64,000 bases of DNA, taken from contig NZ_VHLH01000018.1 of NCBI RefSeq assembly GCF_006516965.1, positions 39,710 through 103,709 of the forward strand, in the 5' to 3' direction. Position numbers and translations under genes: made by a program. The first letter of the stretch is position 1. Each line of letters begins with the position of its first letter. The DNA is from Pararhizobium mangrovi. GTDB lineage: Bacteria; Pseudomonadota; Alphaproteobacteria; Rhizobiales; Rhizobiaceae. The notes under the pieces are model-generated. The model was not told where the DNA came from, searched no databases, and saw only the letters and a list, made by a program, of their open reading frames with translations. Positions 17,688 to 26,307 of this stretch are shown one piece after another.

Positions 17688-18851
17688 ATGGATTTCTCCC
17701 TGACGGACGAGCAGCGCCTGATCGTCGATACGACGCGGGCCTTCGTCGAGAACGAACTCTATCCGCACGAGCTGGAAGTGGAGCGCACGGGCGTTCTGCG
17801 CCCGGATCTCGTGGAGGAACTGAAGGCGAAGGCGCTCGAAGCGGGCCTTTACGCGGCCAACATACCGGAAGAGGCCGGAGGCGCCGGGCTCGATACGGTC
17901 ACGTGGCTTCTCTACGAGCGCGAACTCGGGCGGGCGAGCTATGCGCTGCACTGGACCTGCGTCGCTCGCCCCTCGAACATTCTGATGGCCGGAACGGACG
18001 CGCAGAAGGAGAAATATCTCTACCCCTGCGTTCGCGGCGAGAAGGCCGACGCGCTGGCGATGACGGAGCCGGGTGCCGGTTCCGACCTGCGCGGCATGGC
18101 GACGACGGCCGTCAGGGACGGCGACGACTGGGTCATCAACGGCACCAAGCACTTCATCAGCCATGCGGAAGAAGCCGATTTCTGCATCGTCTTCGCCGCG
18201 ACCGGCGAGGAGGACGGGCCGCGCGGCAAGCGCAAGAAGATGACGGCGTTCTTCGTCGACAAGGGCCATCCGGGCTTTGCGATCCGGCCGGGTTACCGCA
18301 ACGTCGCCCATCGCGGCTATCCGAACGCGATCCTCGAATTCGACGATTGCCGCGTGCCTTCCGACGCCGTTCTCGGCGAGGTCGACAAGGGTTTCGATGT
18401 GGCGAACAACTGGCTCGGCGCCACCCGTCTTCAGGTTGCCGCGACCTGTCTCGGCCGGGCCGAGCGCGCGATGGAGCATTCCGTCGAGTGGGCGGCGACG
18501 CGCAAGCAGTTCAACCAGCCGATCGGCAAGTTCCAGGGTATCTCCTTCAAGCTCGCCGACATGGCGACGGAGATGAAGGCGGCCGAACTGATGACGCTCG
18601 AGGCGGCCTGGAAGTTCGATCAGGGAACCGTCACCGATTCCGACATGGCGATGGCCAAGCTGAAGGCGACCGAAATGCTCGCCATGGTCGCCGACGAGGC
18701 GATTCAGATTCACGGCGGCATGGGCCTGATGGACGAACTGCCGCTGGAGCGCATCTGGCGCGATGCGCGGCTCGAGCGGATCTGGGAGGGTACGAGCGAG
18801 ATCCAGCGGCACATCATCTCGCGCGCGCTCCTGCGTCCGCTCGGAGGCTGA
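17688..18851 (+). CDS. Acyl-CoA dehydrogenase, probable gamma-butyrobetainyl-CoA dehydrogenase
   Basis: 387 residues from the ATG at 17688, four bases after cdhA. Full acyl-CoA dehydrogenase fold: N-terminal helices (DFSLTDEQRLIVDTTRAF), flavin-binding TEPGAGSDL, middle beta-domain, and C-terminal IHGGMGLMDELPLERIWRD with RIWEGTSEIQRH, whose Glu is the usual catalytic base position. In this operon the best guess is CaiA-like desaturation of gamma-butyrobetainyl-CoA to crotonobetainyl-CoA. Family membership is certain; substrate is inferred from neighbours. Confidence 0.85.
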   Translation: MDFSLTDEQRLIVDTTRAFVENELYPHELEVERTGVLRPDLVEELKAKALEAGLYAANIPEEAGGAGLDTVTWLLYERELGRASYALHWTCVARPSNILMAGTDAQKEKYLYPCVRGEKADALAMTEPGAGSDLRGMATTAVRDGDDWVINGTKHFISHAEEADFCIVFAATGEEDGPRGKRKKMTAFFVDKGHPGFAIRPGYRNVAHRGYPNAILEFDDCRVPSDAVLGEVDKGFDVANNWLGATRLQVAATCLGRAERAMEHSVEWAATRKQFNQPIGKFQGISFKLADMATEMKAAELMTLEAAWKFDQGTVTDSDMAMAKLKATEMLAMVADEAIQIHGGMGLMDELPLERIWRDARLERIWEGTSEIQRHIISRALLRPLGG

Positions 18852-18888
18852 AGGACGATGCGCGGCGACCAGCGGACGAAAGGGCGCG

Positions 18889-21003
18889 ATGACCCTGCTT
18901 TATGATGCAAGCGGCCTTCCCGCGGCTTCGGAAAACCGGCTCGACCGGCTGCTTCGGCCGCGTTCGATCGCCGTCTTCGGTGGCGTTCAGGCGGCAGCCG
19001 TCGTCGAGCAGTCGCGCAAGATGGGCTTTTCCGGCAAGATCTGGCCTGTTCATCCCAAACGCGACATGGTCGCGGGCGAAAAAGCCTATCGCGGCATCGA
19101 CGATCTGCCGGGCGTTCCGGATGCCGCCTTCGTCGGCGTCAATCGCAGCCTGACCGTGACGATCGTCGAAGAACTTCGCGCGATCGGAGCCGGTGGTGCC
19201 GTGTGCTTTGCGGCCGGTTTCAGCGAAACGGGAGCCGGGAACGGCGAAGGCGGTGCGCTACAGGCGGCACTGGTGGAGGCGGCCGGCGAAATGCCGATCG
19301 TCGGACCGAACTGCTACGGCGTCATCAACTATTGCGACGGCGCGCTGCTGTGGCCCGACCAGCACGGCGGCAAGCGGTTGCCGGAAGGCATGCGGGGTGC
19401 CGCGATCGTCACGCAGTCGTCCAACATCGCCGTCAACCTGACGATGCAGCGCCGCGGGTTGCCGCTCGCCTACGTGCTGACGGCGGGCAACCAGGCGCAG
19501 ACCGGGCTTTCCGAGATGGCGCTCGGGCTTCTCGAAGATCCGCGCGTTTCGGTTCTCGGCCTTCACATCGAAGCGTTCGACAGCGTGGCGAATTTCGAGC
19601 GTCTCGCCGCCAGAGCGCGCGCGCTCGGAAAGCCGATCGTCGCCATGAAGGCCGGTCGATCGCAACAGGCGCGCGAAGCCGCCGTTTCGCACACCGCGTC
19701 GATCGCCGGAAGCGACGCCGCGGCCGACGCCTTTCTCGCACGGCTCGGCATTGCCCGCGTGCATTCCGTGCCGTCGTTCCTCGAAACGATGAAGCTCCTG
19801 CATTGCGGCGGTCCGCTCGCAGGCCGGGGCGTGTCTTCGATGAGCTGTTCGGGCGGCGAGGCGGGGCTGATGGCCGACGCCGCCCACGGCCGCGGGATCG
19901 GCTTTCCGGCCTTGGATGCGACCCATCGCGAACGCGTCGGAGAAACGCTCGGTCCGCTCGTCGCCGTCGCCAATCCGCTCGACTACAATACCTTCATCTG
20001 GAACGACGAGCCGGCGCTCAAGCGCACCTTTACCGCCTTCGCGACATCCGATTTCGCCTGCAATCTTCTGGTTCTCGACTTTCCGCGCGAGGATCGATGC
20101 TCCTGTGCGGATTGGTGGCCGGCGATCGATGCCTTCGAGAGTGCGCTTTCGAACAACGCTTCTCGCGGGGCGATCGTCGTTTCGATGACCGAGAACGTTG
20201 CCGAGGCACATGCCGAAGCCCTGATCGCGCGCGGTCTGCCGCCGCTGATGGGCATTGCGGAAACGATGGACGCGCTGGAGGCGGCTGCCTTCATCGCGGA
20301 AGTCTGGGCAAGCCCGAACCCCGATCCGCTCGCTCCGCCACCGCGCACAGAAATCGGAAGGCGGCATACGCTCGACGAGGCGACAGCGAAGGACCGGCTC
20401 GCCGGTGCCGGTCTGCCGGTCGCCGAACGACGCGTCGTCGCGGATGCCGGGGAAGCGGTACGCGCGGCCGAAGCGCTCGGCTTTCCGGTGGCCGTCAAGG
20501 CGCTCGGTGTCGCCCACAAGTCGGAACGCGGTGCCGTGCGGCTTGCTCTCGGCGACGCGGAGGCGGTTGCCGGGGCAGCGGGGGATCTCGCCGATATGGG
20601 GAGCGGCCTTCTCGTCGAGCGCATGATTCCGGACGTGGTCGGCGAACTGATCGCCGGTGTCACGCGCGACCCGCAGTTCGGCCCTGTCCTGACGATCGGC
20701 ACCGGCGGCGTCCTCGTCGAACTTCTCGGCGACAGCCGGACCGTTCTCCTGCCTGCGAAACGCGAAACCGTCGAGCAGGCGATCCGCTCGCTCAGGCTCT
20801 CCGCCCTTCTGGACGGCTATCGCGGCCGCCCGCGCGGCGACGTCGAGGCTGCCGTGACCGCACTGATGCAGATCGCCGATTTCGCCGTGGCGAACGCGGC
20901 CACGCTCGTCGAAATGGACATCAATCCACTGATCGTATGCAAAAAAGGCGCGTTCGTCGCGGACGCGCTGATCGTCGAAGAGGAAGAAGAAGACCATGAG
21001 TGA
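18889..21003 (+). CDS. ADP-forming acyl-CoA ligase (CoA-binding/ATP-grasp fusion)
   Basis: 704 residues from the ATG at 18889 (AAAGGG eight bases upstream). Domains in order: CoA-binding Rossmann fold (about 15-115, LRPRSIAVFGG), flavodoxin-like ligase domains (about 130-450) with the phospho-histidine region AVSHTASIAGSDAAADAF, and an ATP-grasp domain (about 480-704; ERMIPDVVGELIAGV, VEMDINPLIV). Such proteins join a carboxylate and CoA using ATP, giving ADP. It takes the place of the AMP-forming CaiC ligase or the CaiB transferase of enteric bacteria and probably activates betaine-type acids. It overlaps caiD by eight bases. Confidence 0.85.
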   Translation: MTLLYDASGLPAASENRLDRLLRPRSIAVFGGVQAAAVVEQSRKMGFSGKIWPVHPKRDMVAGEKAYRGIDDLPGVPDAAFVGVNRSLTVTIVEELRAIGAGGAVCFAAGFSETGAGNGEGGALQAALVEAAGEMPIVGPNCYGVINYCDGALLWPDQHGGKRLPEGMRGAAIVTQSSNIAVNLTMQRRGLPLAYVLTAGNQAQTGLSEMALGLLEDPRVSVLGLHIEAFDSVANFERLAARARALGKPIVAMKAGRSQQAREAAVSHTASIAGSDAAADAFLARLGIARVHSVPSFLETMKLLHCGGPLAGRGVSSMSCSGGEAGLMADAAHGRGIGFPALDATHRERVGETLGPLVAVANPLDYNTFIWNDEPALKRTFTAFATSDFACNLLVLDFPREDRCSCADWWPAIDAFESALSNNASRGAIVVSMTENVAEAHAEALIARGLPPLMGIAETMDALEAAAFIAEVWASPNPDPLAPPPRTEIGRRHTLDEATAKDRLAGAGLPVAERRVVADAGEAVRAAEALGFPVAVKALGVAHKSERGAVRLALGDAEAVAGAAGDLADMGSGLLVERMIPDVVGELIAGVTRDPQFGPVLTIGTGGVLVELLGDSRTVLLPAKRETVEQAIRSLRLSALLDGYRGRPRGDVEAAVTALMQIADFAVANAATLVEMDINPLIVCKKGAFVADALIVEEEEEDHE

Positions 21004-21778
21004 TGTGGTACGCACGCGCGCCGAAGACGGTGTTCTCGAAGTCACGCTCGACCGGCCCAAGGCCAATGCGATCGACCTTGCGACCTCGCGGGAACTCGGC
21101 GAAGTCTTCAAGGCGTTTCGCGACGATGCATCGCAGCGCGTCGCGATCGTGCGGACCGAGGGATCGAAGTTCTTTTCCGCCGGCTGGGACCTGAAGGCGG
21201 CCGCCGGTGGCGACGCCGTCGACGGCGACTACGGTGTCGGCGGATTTGCCGGCCTGCAGGAACTGCCGGAGATGAACAAGCCGGTGATCGCCTGCGTCAA
21301 CGGCATGGCGGTCGGCGGCGGCTTCGAGCTGGCGCTTTCCTGCGACCTTATCTATGCCGCCGAGCATTCGAGCTTCGCGCTGCCCGAAATTCGCGCCGGC
21401 ACGCTTGCCGATGCCGCCAGCATCAAGCTGCCGAAGCGGCTTCCCTATCATGTCGCCATGGATCTCCTTTTGACCGGTCGGTGGATGGATGCCGGTGAGG
21501 CCGCGCGATGGGGCCTGGTCAACGAGGTGCTGCCGGAGGAAAAGCTCGAGGATCGCGTCTGGGAAGTCGCGCGTCTGCTCGCCGGCGGCCCGCCGCTCGT
21601 CTTCGCGGCGATCAAGGAGGTCGTGCGCGAGGCGGAGGGCCGTGATTTCCGCGATGCGATGAACCGCGTGACGAAACGCCAGTTCAAGACCGTGGACGTC
21701 CTCTACGATTCCGAAGACAACATGGAAGGTTTTCGTGCGTTCGCGGAAAAGCGTGATCCGGTCTGGAAGGGCCGGTAG
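20996..21778 (+). CDS. caiD: Carnitinyl-CoA dehydratase / crotonobetainyl-CoA hydratase (CaiD-like)
   Basis: 260 residues, crotonase fold. The match to enteric CaiD as I recall it is striking: DRPKANAID, KFFSAGWDLKAAA, NGMAVGGGFELALS and a C-terminus ending FAEKRDPVWKGR. The two catalytic glutamates of the crotonase site are present in GGGFE and FALPE. It interconverts crotonobetainyl-CoA and L-carnitinyl-CoA. In this operon it links the CoA-dependent steps to carnitine dehydrogenase, though a thioesterase acting on carnitinyl-CoA is still needed; the thioesterase domain at 16202-17683 or the esterase next door could do it. Confidence 0.9.
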   Translation: MSDVVRTRAEDGVLEVTLDRPKANAIDLATSRELGEVFKAFRDDASQRVAIVRTEGSKFFSAGWDLKAAAGGDAVDGDYGVGGFAGLQELPEMNKPVIACVNGMAVGGGFELALSCDLIYAAEHSSFALPEIRAGTLADAASIKLPKRLPYHVAMDLLLTGRWMDAGEAARWGLVNEVLPEEKLEDRVWEVARLLAGGPPLVFAAIKEVVREAEGRDFRDAMNRVTKRQFKTVDVLYDSEDNMEGFRAFAEKRDPVWKGR

Positions 21779-21803
21779 CGGTCACGTGCCCGGAGATCGC
21801 CCG

Positions 21804-22790
21804 ATGGAACGCAACGATGCACCCGAAGCTTCCTGGCGGGAAGCCTATGCCGCGCGGCTCGATGCCGATGTCCGCACCTTCATCGAAGAGACGGAAGCGT
21901 GCTATCCGCCCGACGCCGCCGATCTGACGGTCGAGCGCCAGCGCACGGTCTACGACGCCATGGCGCGGACGTTCGCCGTCGGCCGACCGGTGGGCATCGT
22001 CACGAACGACACGTTCGTCGATGCCGGCAGCCACACCGTCCCCGTCCGTGTCTACGACCGGGAGGACACGACGCCGCAAGCCTGCGTCGTCTTTTACCAT
22101 GGCGGCGGCTTCGTGGTCGGCGGGCTGGAAAGCCACGACGACGTCTGTGCGGAGATCTGTGCGGCGACGCGATGCCGTGTCGTCTCGGTCGACTACCGGC
22201 TTTCGCCCGAACACGTGCATCCGGCCGCGTTCGACGACGCCCTCGACGCCTATGACTGGGTCGGACGCACGAGCGGCCTTCCGCTCGTTCTTTGCGGCGA
22301 CAGCGCCGGCGGGAACCTTGCGGCCGCGGTCGCCCATGCCAAGCGCGGCAGTTCGCGCGAGCCGGCCGGTCAGGTCCTGATCTATCCGTCTCTCGGCTTC
22401 GAGATGGAGGGACGCTCCTACCGCGAGCACGCGAACGCGCCGATGCTGACGATGGATGACCTTCTCTTCTACCGCGAGATCCGGAGCGGTAATGGCGATC
22501 GCAGCGGCGAACCGACCTTCGCGCCCCTTGCGGACGGTAATCTCGCAGGGCTGCCGCCGACCTTCGTCGCCTCGGCCGAATTCGACCCGCTCGCAAGCGA
22601 CGGAGAGCGCTATTGCCAAGGGATCCGCGAAGCGGGAGGCCGGGCGATCTGGTTCGAGGATGTGGGCCTCGTCCACGGCCATCTGAGGGCGCGCCATCGC
22701 ACGGTCCGAGCGGGGGAGAGTTTCGCGCGCGTCATCGCCGCGATCGGTGCCTTCGCGGCGGGCGAATGGCCGTACGCAAAGCCGGTCTGA
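21804..22790 (+). CDS. Alpha/beta hydrolase, hormone-sensitive-lipase family esterase
   Basis: 328 residues from the ATG at 21804, with CGGAGA upstream. The HSL oxyanion motif FYHGGGFVVGG, the nucleophile elbow GDSAGGN, the acid in EFDPLASDG and the base in LVHGHL are all present, so the enzyme should be active on short-chain esters. It is the last gene of the carnitine operon, 25 bases after caiD. A role in freeing carnitine from O-acylcarnitines is attractive but rests on context only. Confidence 0.82.
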   Translation: MERNDAPEASWREAYAARLDADVRTFIEETEACYPPDAADLTVERQRTVYDAMARTFAVGRPVGIVTNDTFVDAGSHTVPVRVYDREDTTPQACVVFYHGGGFVVGGLESHDDVCAEICAATRCRVVSVDYRLSPEHVHPAAFDDALDAYDWVGRTSGLPLVLCGDSAGGNLAAAVAHAKRGSSREPAGQVLIYPSLGFEMEGRSYREHANAPMLTMDDLLFYREIRSGNGDRSGEPTFAPLADGNLAGLPPTFVASAEFDPLASDGERYCQGIREAGGRAIWFEDVGLVHGHLRARHRTVRAGESFARVIAAIGAFAAGEWPYAKPV

Positions 22791-22800
22791 CGAAGGATGC

Positions 22801-22839
22801 GAAGCGCGCTGCCGTTCGTCGGAGACGGCGCCGCGCTTC
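22801..22839. terminator. Hairpin between convergent carnitine and ABC operons
   Basis: GAAGCGCG (22801-22808) pairs with CGCGCTTC (22832-22839), and inside it GCCGT (22811-22815) pairs with ACGGC (22825-22829), leaving a 9-base loop. It sits exactly between the two convergent stop codons and can serve both directions. No T run follows. Confidence 0.5.
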
Positions 22840-22858
22840 CGTATAAACCTGAAAGAGT

Positions 22859-24502
22859 CTAGTTGCCTGCGCTTTCCATGCTTCGGCGTTTCAGCGCCTC
22901 TTCCAGCCAGCCGATCTTCATTTCCGGCACCGAGGCGAGCAACAGGTCCGTGTAGTCGTCGAAGGGCGGGGAGAGCACTTCCGACTTCGTGCCGTAGCGT
23001 ACGACCTCGCCGCGATACATCACCGCAATGGAATCGGCGATCGCCCTTACGGTCGCGATGTCGTGGGTGATGAAGAGATAGGCGACGTTCTCGATCTTCT
23101 GCAGGTTCAACAGCAGCTTGAGAATGCCGTCCGCGACCAGCGGATCGAGCGCGCTCGTCACCTCGTCGCAGATGATGAGCTTCGGCTTGGCGGCGAGCGC
23201 GCGCGCGATGCAGATGCGCTGTTTCTGCCCGCCGGAAAGCTCGGCCGGGTAACGGTCTAGGAAGCCGTTGCCGAGTTCGATCTCGTCCATCAGTTCCTGA
23301 ACGCGTGCGTCTCGCTCCTTGCCGCGCATGTTGAAATAGAATTCGAGCGGCCTGCCGATGATCGTGCGCACGGTATGGCGCGGGTTCATGGCCGTGTCGG
23401 CCATCTGGTAGATCATCTGGAGTTCGCGCAGATCGTCGCGCGAGCGTGAGCCCAGACGACGGGCGAGCGGGCGCCCGTCGAAGGTGATCTCGCCTTCACG
23501 AGGGGGCAGAAGGCCGGTGATGACGCGTGCGAGCGTCGATTTGCCGGAACCGGATTCGCCGACCACGGCAAGCGTCTGGCCGGCGGTGATGTCGACCGAC
23601 ACGTCCTTCAGCACAGGCACGGCCGCCGGTCCCTTGCCGTATGCGGCGGTGATGTTCTTGACCGAGAGGATCGGGCTGTCGCCGGGCTTCTTCTCCTCGT
23701 GCGTGATGGAACGCACCGAGACGAGGTCGCGCGTATATTGCTCCTGCGGATCCTCGATGATCTGCCGGGCGGTGCCGTGCTCGACCTTCTTGCCGTGGCG
23801 AAGCACCAGGATGTCGTCGGAGACCTGCGCGACCACGGCGAGATCGTGAGTGATGTAGAGTGCGGCGACGCCGGTATCGCGGATGGCGTCCTTGATCGCC
23901 GCGAGCACGTCGATCTGCGTCGTCACGTCGAGGGCGGTCGTCGGCTCGTCGAAGATGATGAGGTCGGGACGCGAGCACAGCGCCATCGCGGTCATCGCGC
24001 GCTGGAGCTGGCCGCCCGAAACCTGGTGCGGGTAGCGGTTGCCGAAGCGCTCCGGTTCGGGCAGGCCGAGCCGGCGGAAGAGATCGACCGCACGCTTCTT
24101 CGCCTCGTCCTTGCCGGCGGAGCCGTGGCGCACCGTCGCCTCGATGACCTGATCCATCAGCTTGTGCGCGGGGTTGAAGGCGGCCGCCGCCGACTGGGCG
24201 ACGTAGCAGACTTCCTTGCCGCGCAGGCGGCGCACGCCGCGCGTGCGTTCCTTCAGGATGTCGCGGCCATTGAGCATGACCTTGCCGCCGGTGATCCGCA
24301 CGCCGCCGCGTCCGTAGGCCATCGGCGAAAGGCCGATCGTCGACTTGCCTGCGCCGGACTCGCCGATGAGGCCGAGCACCTTGCCCTTTTCGAGCGAGAA
24401 GGAGACGTCGTCGACGATGGTGATGTCGTGGGCCGGCTCGTCGGGCGGATAGACCGTCGCCTCGATGCGCAGGTTCTTCACGTCGAGAAGCGTGTCAGCC
24501 AT
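22859..24502 (-). CDS. Oligopeptide/nickel-type ABC transporter, double ATPase
   Basis: 547 residues with two complete ATPase domains, equivalent to fused DppD and DppF. Domain 1 has Walker A GESGAGKST, signature VSGGQLQRAM and Walker B LIIFDEPTTALD; domain 2 has GESGSGKST, LSGGQKQR and LIICDEVTSALD. It overlaps the permease gene by eight bases and is last in a four-gene importer operon. This ABC class takes up peptides, nickel, opines or glycosides. Position beside the carnitine operon suggests a quaternary amine or conjugate, unproven. Confidence 0.9.
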   Translation of the reverse strand: MADTLLDVKNLRIEATVYPPDEPAHDITIVDDVSFSLEKGKVLGLIGESGAGKSTIGLSPMAYGRGGVRITGGKVMLNGRDILKERTRGVRRLRGKEVCYVAQSAAAAFNPAHKLMDQVIEATVRHGSAGKDEAKKRAVDLFRRLGLPEPERFGNRYPHQVSGGQLQRAMTAMALCSRPDLIIFDEPTTALDVTTQIDVLAAIKDAIRDTGVAALYITHDLAVVAQVSDDILVLRHGKKVEHGTARQIIEDPQEQYTRDLVSVRSITHEEKKPGDSPILSVKNITAAYGKGPAAVPVLKDVSVDITAGQTLAVVGESGSGKSTLARVITGLLPPREGEITFDGRPLARRLGSRSRDDLRELQMIYQMADTAMNPRHTVRTIIGRPLEFYFNMRGKERDARVQELMDEIELGNGFLDRYPAELSGGQKQRICIARALAAKPKLIICDEVTSALDPLVADGILKLLLNLQKIENVAYLFITHDIATVRAIADSIAVMYRGEVVRYGTKSEVLSPPFDDYTDLLLASVPEMKIGWLEEALKRRSMESAGN

Positions 24503-25328
24503 TGCCGCGCCCTCCTTTCAGGTCGGTGGTGCGGTTCAGCACCCAGTCGGCCACGAGGTTCACCGAAATCGCCAGGATGGCGATCGCCGCCGCCGGCAGG
24601 AGGGCCGCCGGGATGCCGAAGACGATGCCGTCCTTGTTCTCCTTCACCATGCCGCCCCAGTCGGATTGTGGTGGCTGCACGCCGAGGCCCAGGAAGGAGA
24701 GGGCGGAAAGGAAGAGGATGGCGAAGATGAAGCGCAGCCCGAGCTCGGCGACGAGCGGGGAGAGCGCGTTCGGCAGGATCTCACGGAAGATCACCCAGAT
24801 CTTGCCTTCGCCCCTCAGCTTCGCCGCCTCGACGAAATCCATGACGTTCACGTCGACGGCGACGGCGCGCGAGATGCGGTAGACGCGGGTGGAATCGAGG
24901 ATGCCCATGACGACGATCAGCGTCACCGTGTTCGACGGCAACACCGAAAGCACCACGAGGGCGAAGATCAGCGTCGGGATGGACATGATCATGTCGACGA
25001 AGCGCGAAAGCACCTCGTCGAACCAGCCGCCGATGACGGCGGCGGAAAAGCCGAGGCTGGCGCCGAGCGTGAAGGAAAGTGCGGTCGCGAGCGCCGCGAT
25101 GAAGAGTGTGATGCGGCCGCCGTAGAGCAGGCGGGTGAAGAGATCGCGGCCGAGATTGTCCGTGCCGAGCCAGTGCTTGGCCGACATCGGCTCCCATACG
25201 TCGCCGACGACGACCGTCGACGAGTAGGGCGCGATGACCGGTGCGAGCAGCGCGGCGAGCACGAACGCGATCGTGACGAGAATTCCCACCTGCGCGCTGA
25301 TGGGGATGCGGCGTAGGCTAAGAAGCAT
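24495..25328 (-). CDS. ABC transporter permease, DppC type
   Basis: 277 residues, about six membrane helices. The N-terminal extension and the LGTDNLGRDLFTRLLYGGRI motif define the DppC/OppC subunit, and the cytoplasmic coupling loop FVEAAKLRGEGKIWVIFREI is present. It forms the membrane pore with the DppB-type permease, encoded nine bases upstream. Its 3' end overlaps the ATPase start. Confidence 0.9.
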   Translation of the reverse strand: MLLSLRRIPISAQVGILVTIAFVLAALLAPVIAPYSSTVVVGDVWEPMSAKHWLGTDNLGRDLFTRLLYGGRITLFIAALATALSFTLGASLGFSAAVIGGWFDEVLSRFVDMIMSIPTLIFALVVLSVLPSNTVTLIVVMGILDSTRVYRISRAVAVDVNVMDFVEAAKLRGEGKIWVIFREILPNALSPLVAELGLRFIFAILFLSALSFLGLGVQPPQSDWGGMVKENKDGIVFGIPAALLPAAAIAILAISVNLVADWVLNRTTDLKGGRGNG

Positions 25329-25337
25329 GGGCCGTCC

Positions 25338-26297
25338 TTACTTCGGGTGACGCAGGCGCGGGTTGGAAAGGATCGAGAAGATGTCCGCGAGCATGTTCAA
25401 GGTGATGTAGACGGCCGCGAAAATGAGGCCGCAATCTTGGACGACGGGGATGTCGCGCTTGGCGACGTGGTCGACCATGTACTGTCCCATGCCCGGATAG
25501 ACGAAGATCACCTCGATCACGACAACGCCGACGACCATGTAGGCGAGCGACAGCATGATGACGTTGATGATCGGCGCGATCGCGTTGGGAAAGGCGTGGC
25601 GCAGGATGATCTTGAAGCGCGACAGCCCCTTGAGTTCGGCCGTCTCGACATAGGCCGACTGCATGACGTTGAGGATGGCCGCGCGCGTCATGCGCATCAT
25701 CTGCGCGAGCACGACGAGCGTCAGCGTCGCGGCCGGCAGGGCGATCGCGTTCATGCGGTCGAGGAAGGGCATGTTCTGATAGACGGTGGCCACGCTCGTG
25801 AACCAGCCGAGGCGAACGGCGACGAAGTAGATCAGCAGATAGCCGATGAAGAATTCCGGCAGCGAGATCGCCGCCAGCGTCGAGGCCGAGATCAGATTGT
25901 CGATGAAGCCGTTGCGGTGGCGAACGGCGATCAGGCCGAGAATGATCGACAGCGGAACGGCGACGAGCGCCGCCCAGAACGCCAGGAACAGCGTGTTGCC
26001 GAGACGCGAAAGCAGTTCCGGGCCGATCGGCTGGCCGTTGGAAAGCGCCGTGCCGAGATTGCCGTGGAGAATGCCCCCGAGCCACTCGAAGTAGCGCACA
26101 TAGGTCGGCTGATTGAGGCCGAGCGATTCGCGCAGATTGGCGACCGCCTGCGGTGTCGCGGACTGGCCGAGGATCGATTGCGCGACGTCGCCGGGCAGGA
26201 TGTTCGTGCCGACGAAGATGACGACGGACACGGCGAGGAGGAGAAGGACGCCCAGCGCGAAACGCTGGGCGACCAGTTTTGCGATACCGGCTCCCAT
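25338..26297 (-). CDS. ABC transporter permease, DppB type
   Basis: 319 residues. The first helix (FALGVLLLLAVSVVIFVG), the following periplasmic loop with LPGDVAQSILG, and the coupling loop YVETAELKGLSRFKIILRHA are typical of DppB/OppB. Second gene of the importer operon, ten bases after the binding-protein gene. Confidence 0.9.
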   Translation of the reverse strand: MGAGIAKLVAQRFALGVLLLLAVSVVIFVGTNILPGDVAQSILGQSATPQAVANLRESLGLNQPTYVRYFEWLGGILHGNLGTALSNGQPIGPELLSRLGNTLFLAFWAALVAVPLSIILGLIAVRHRNGFIDNLISASTLAAISLPEFFIGYLLIYFVAVRLGWFTSVATVYQNMPFLDRMNAIALPAATLTLVVLAQMMRMTRAAILNVMQSAYVETAELKGLSRFKIILRHAFPNAIAPIINVIMLSLAYMVVGVVVIEVIFVYPGMGQYMVDHVAKRDIPVVQDCGLIFAAVYITLNMLADIFSILSNPRLRHPK

Positions 26298-26307
26298 GGG
26301 TGCTACT

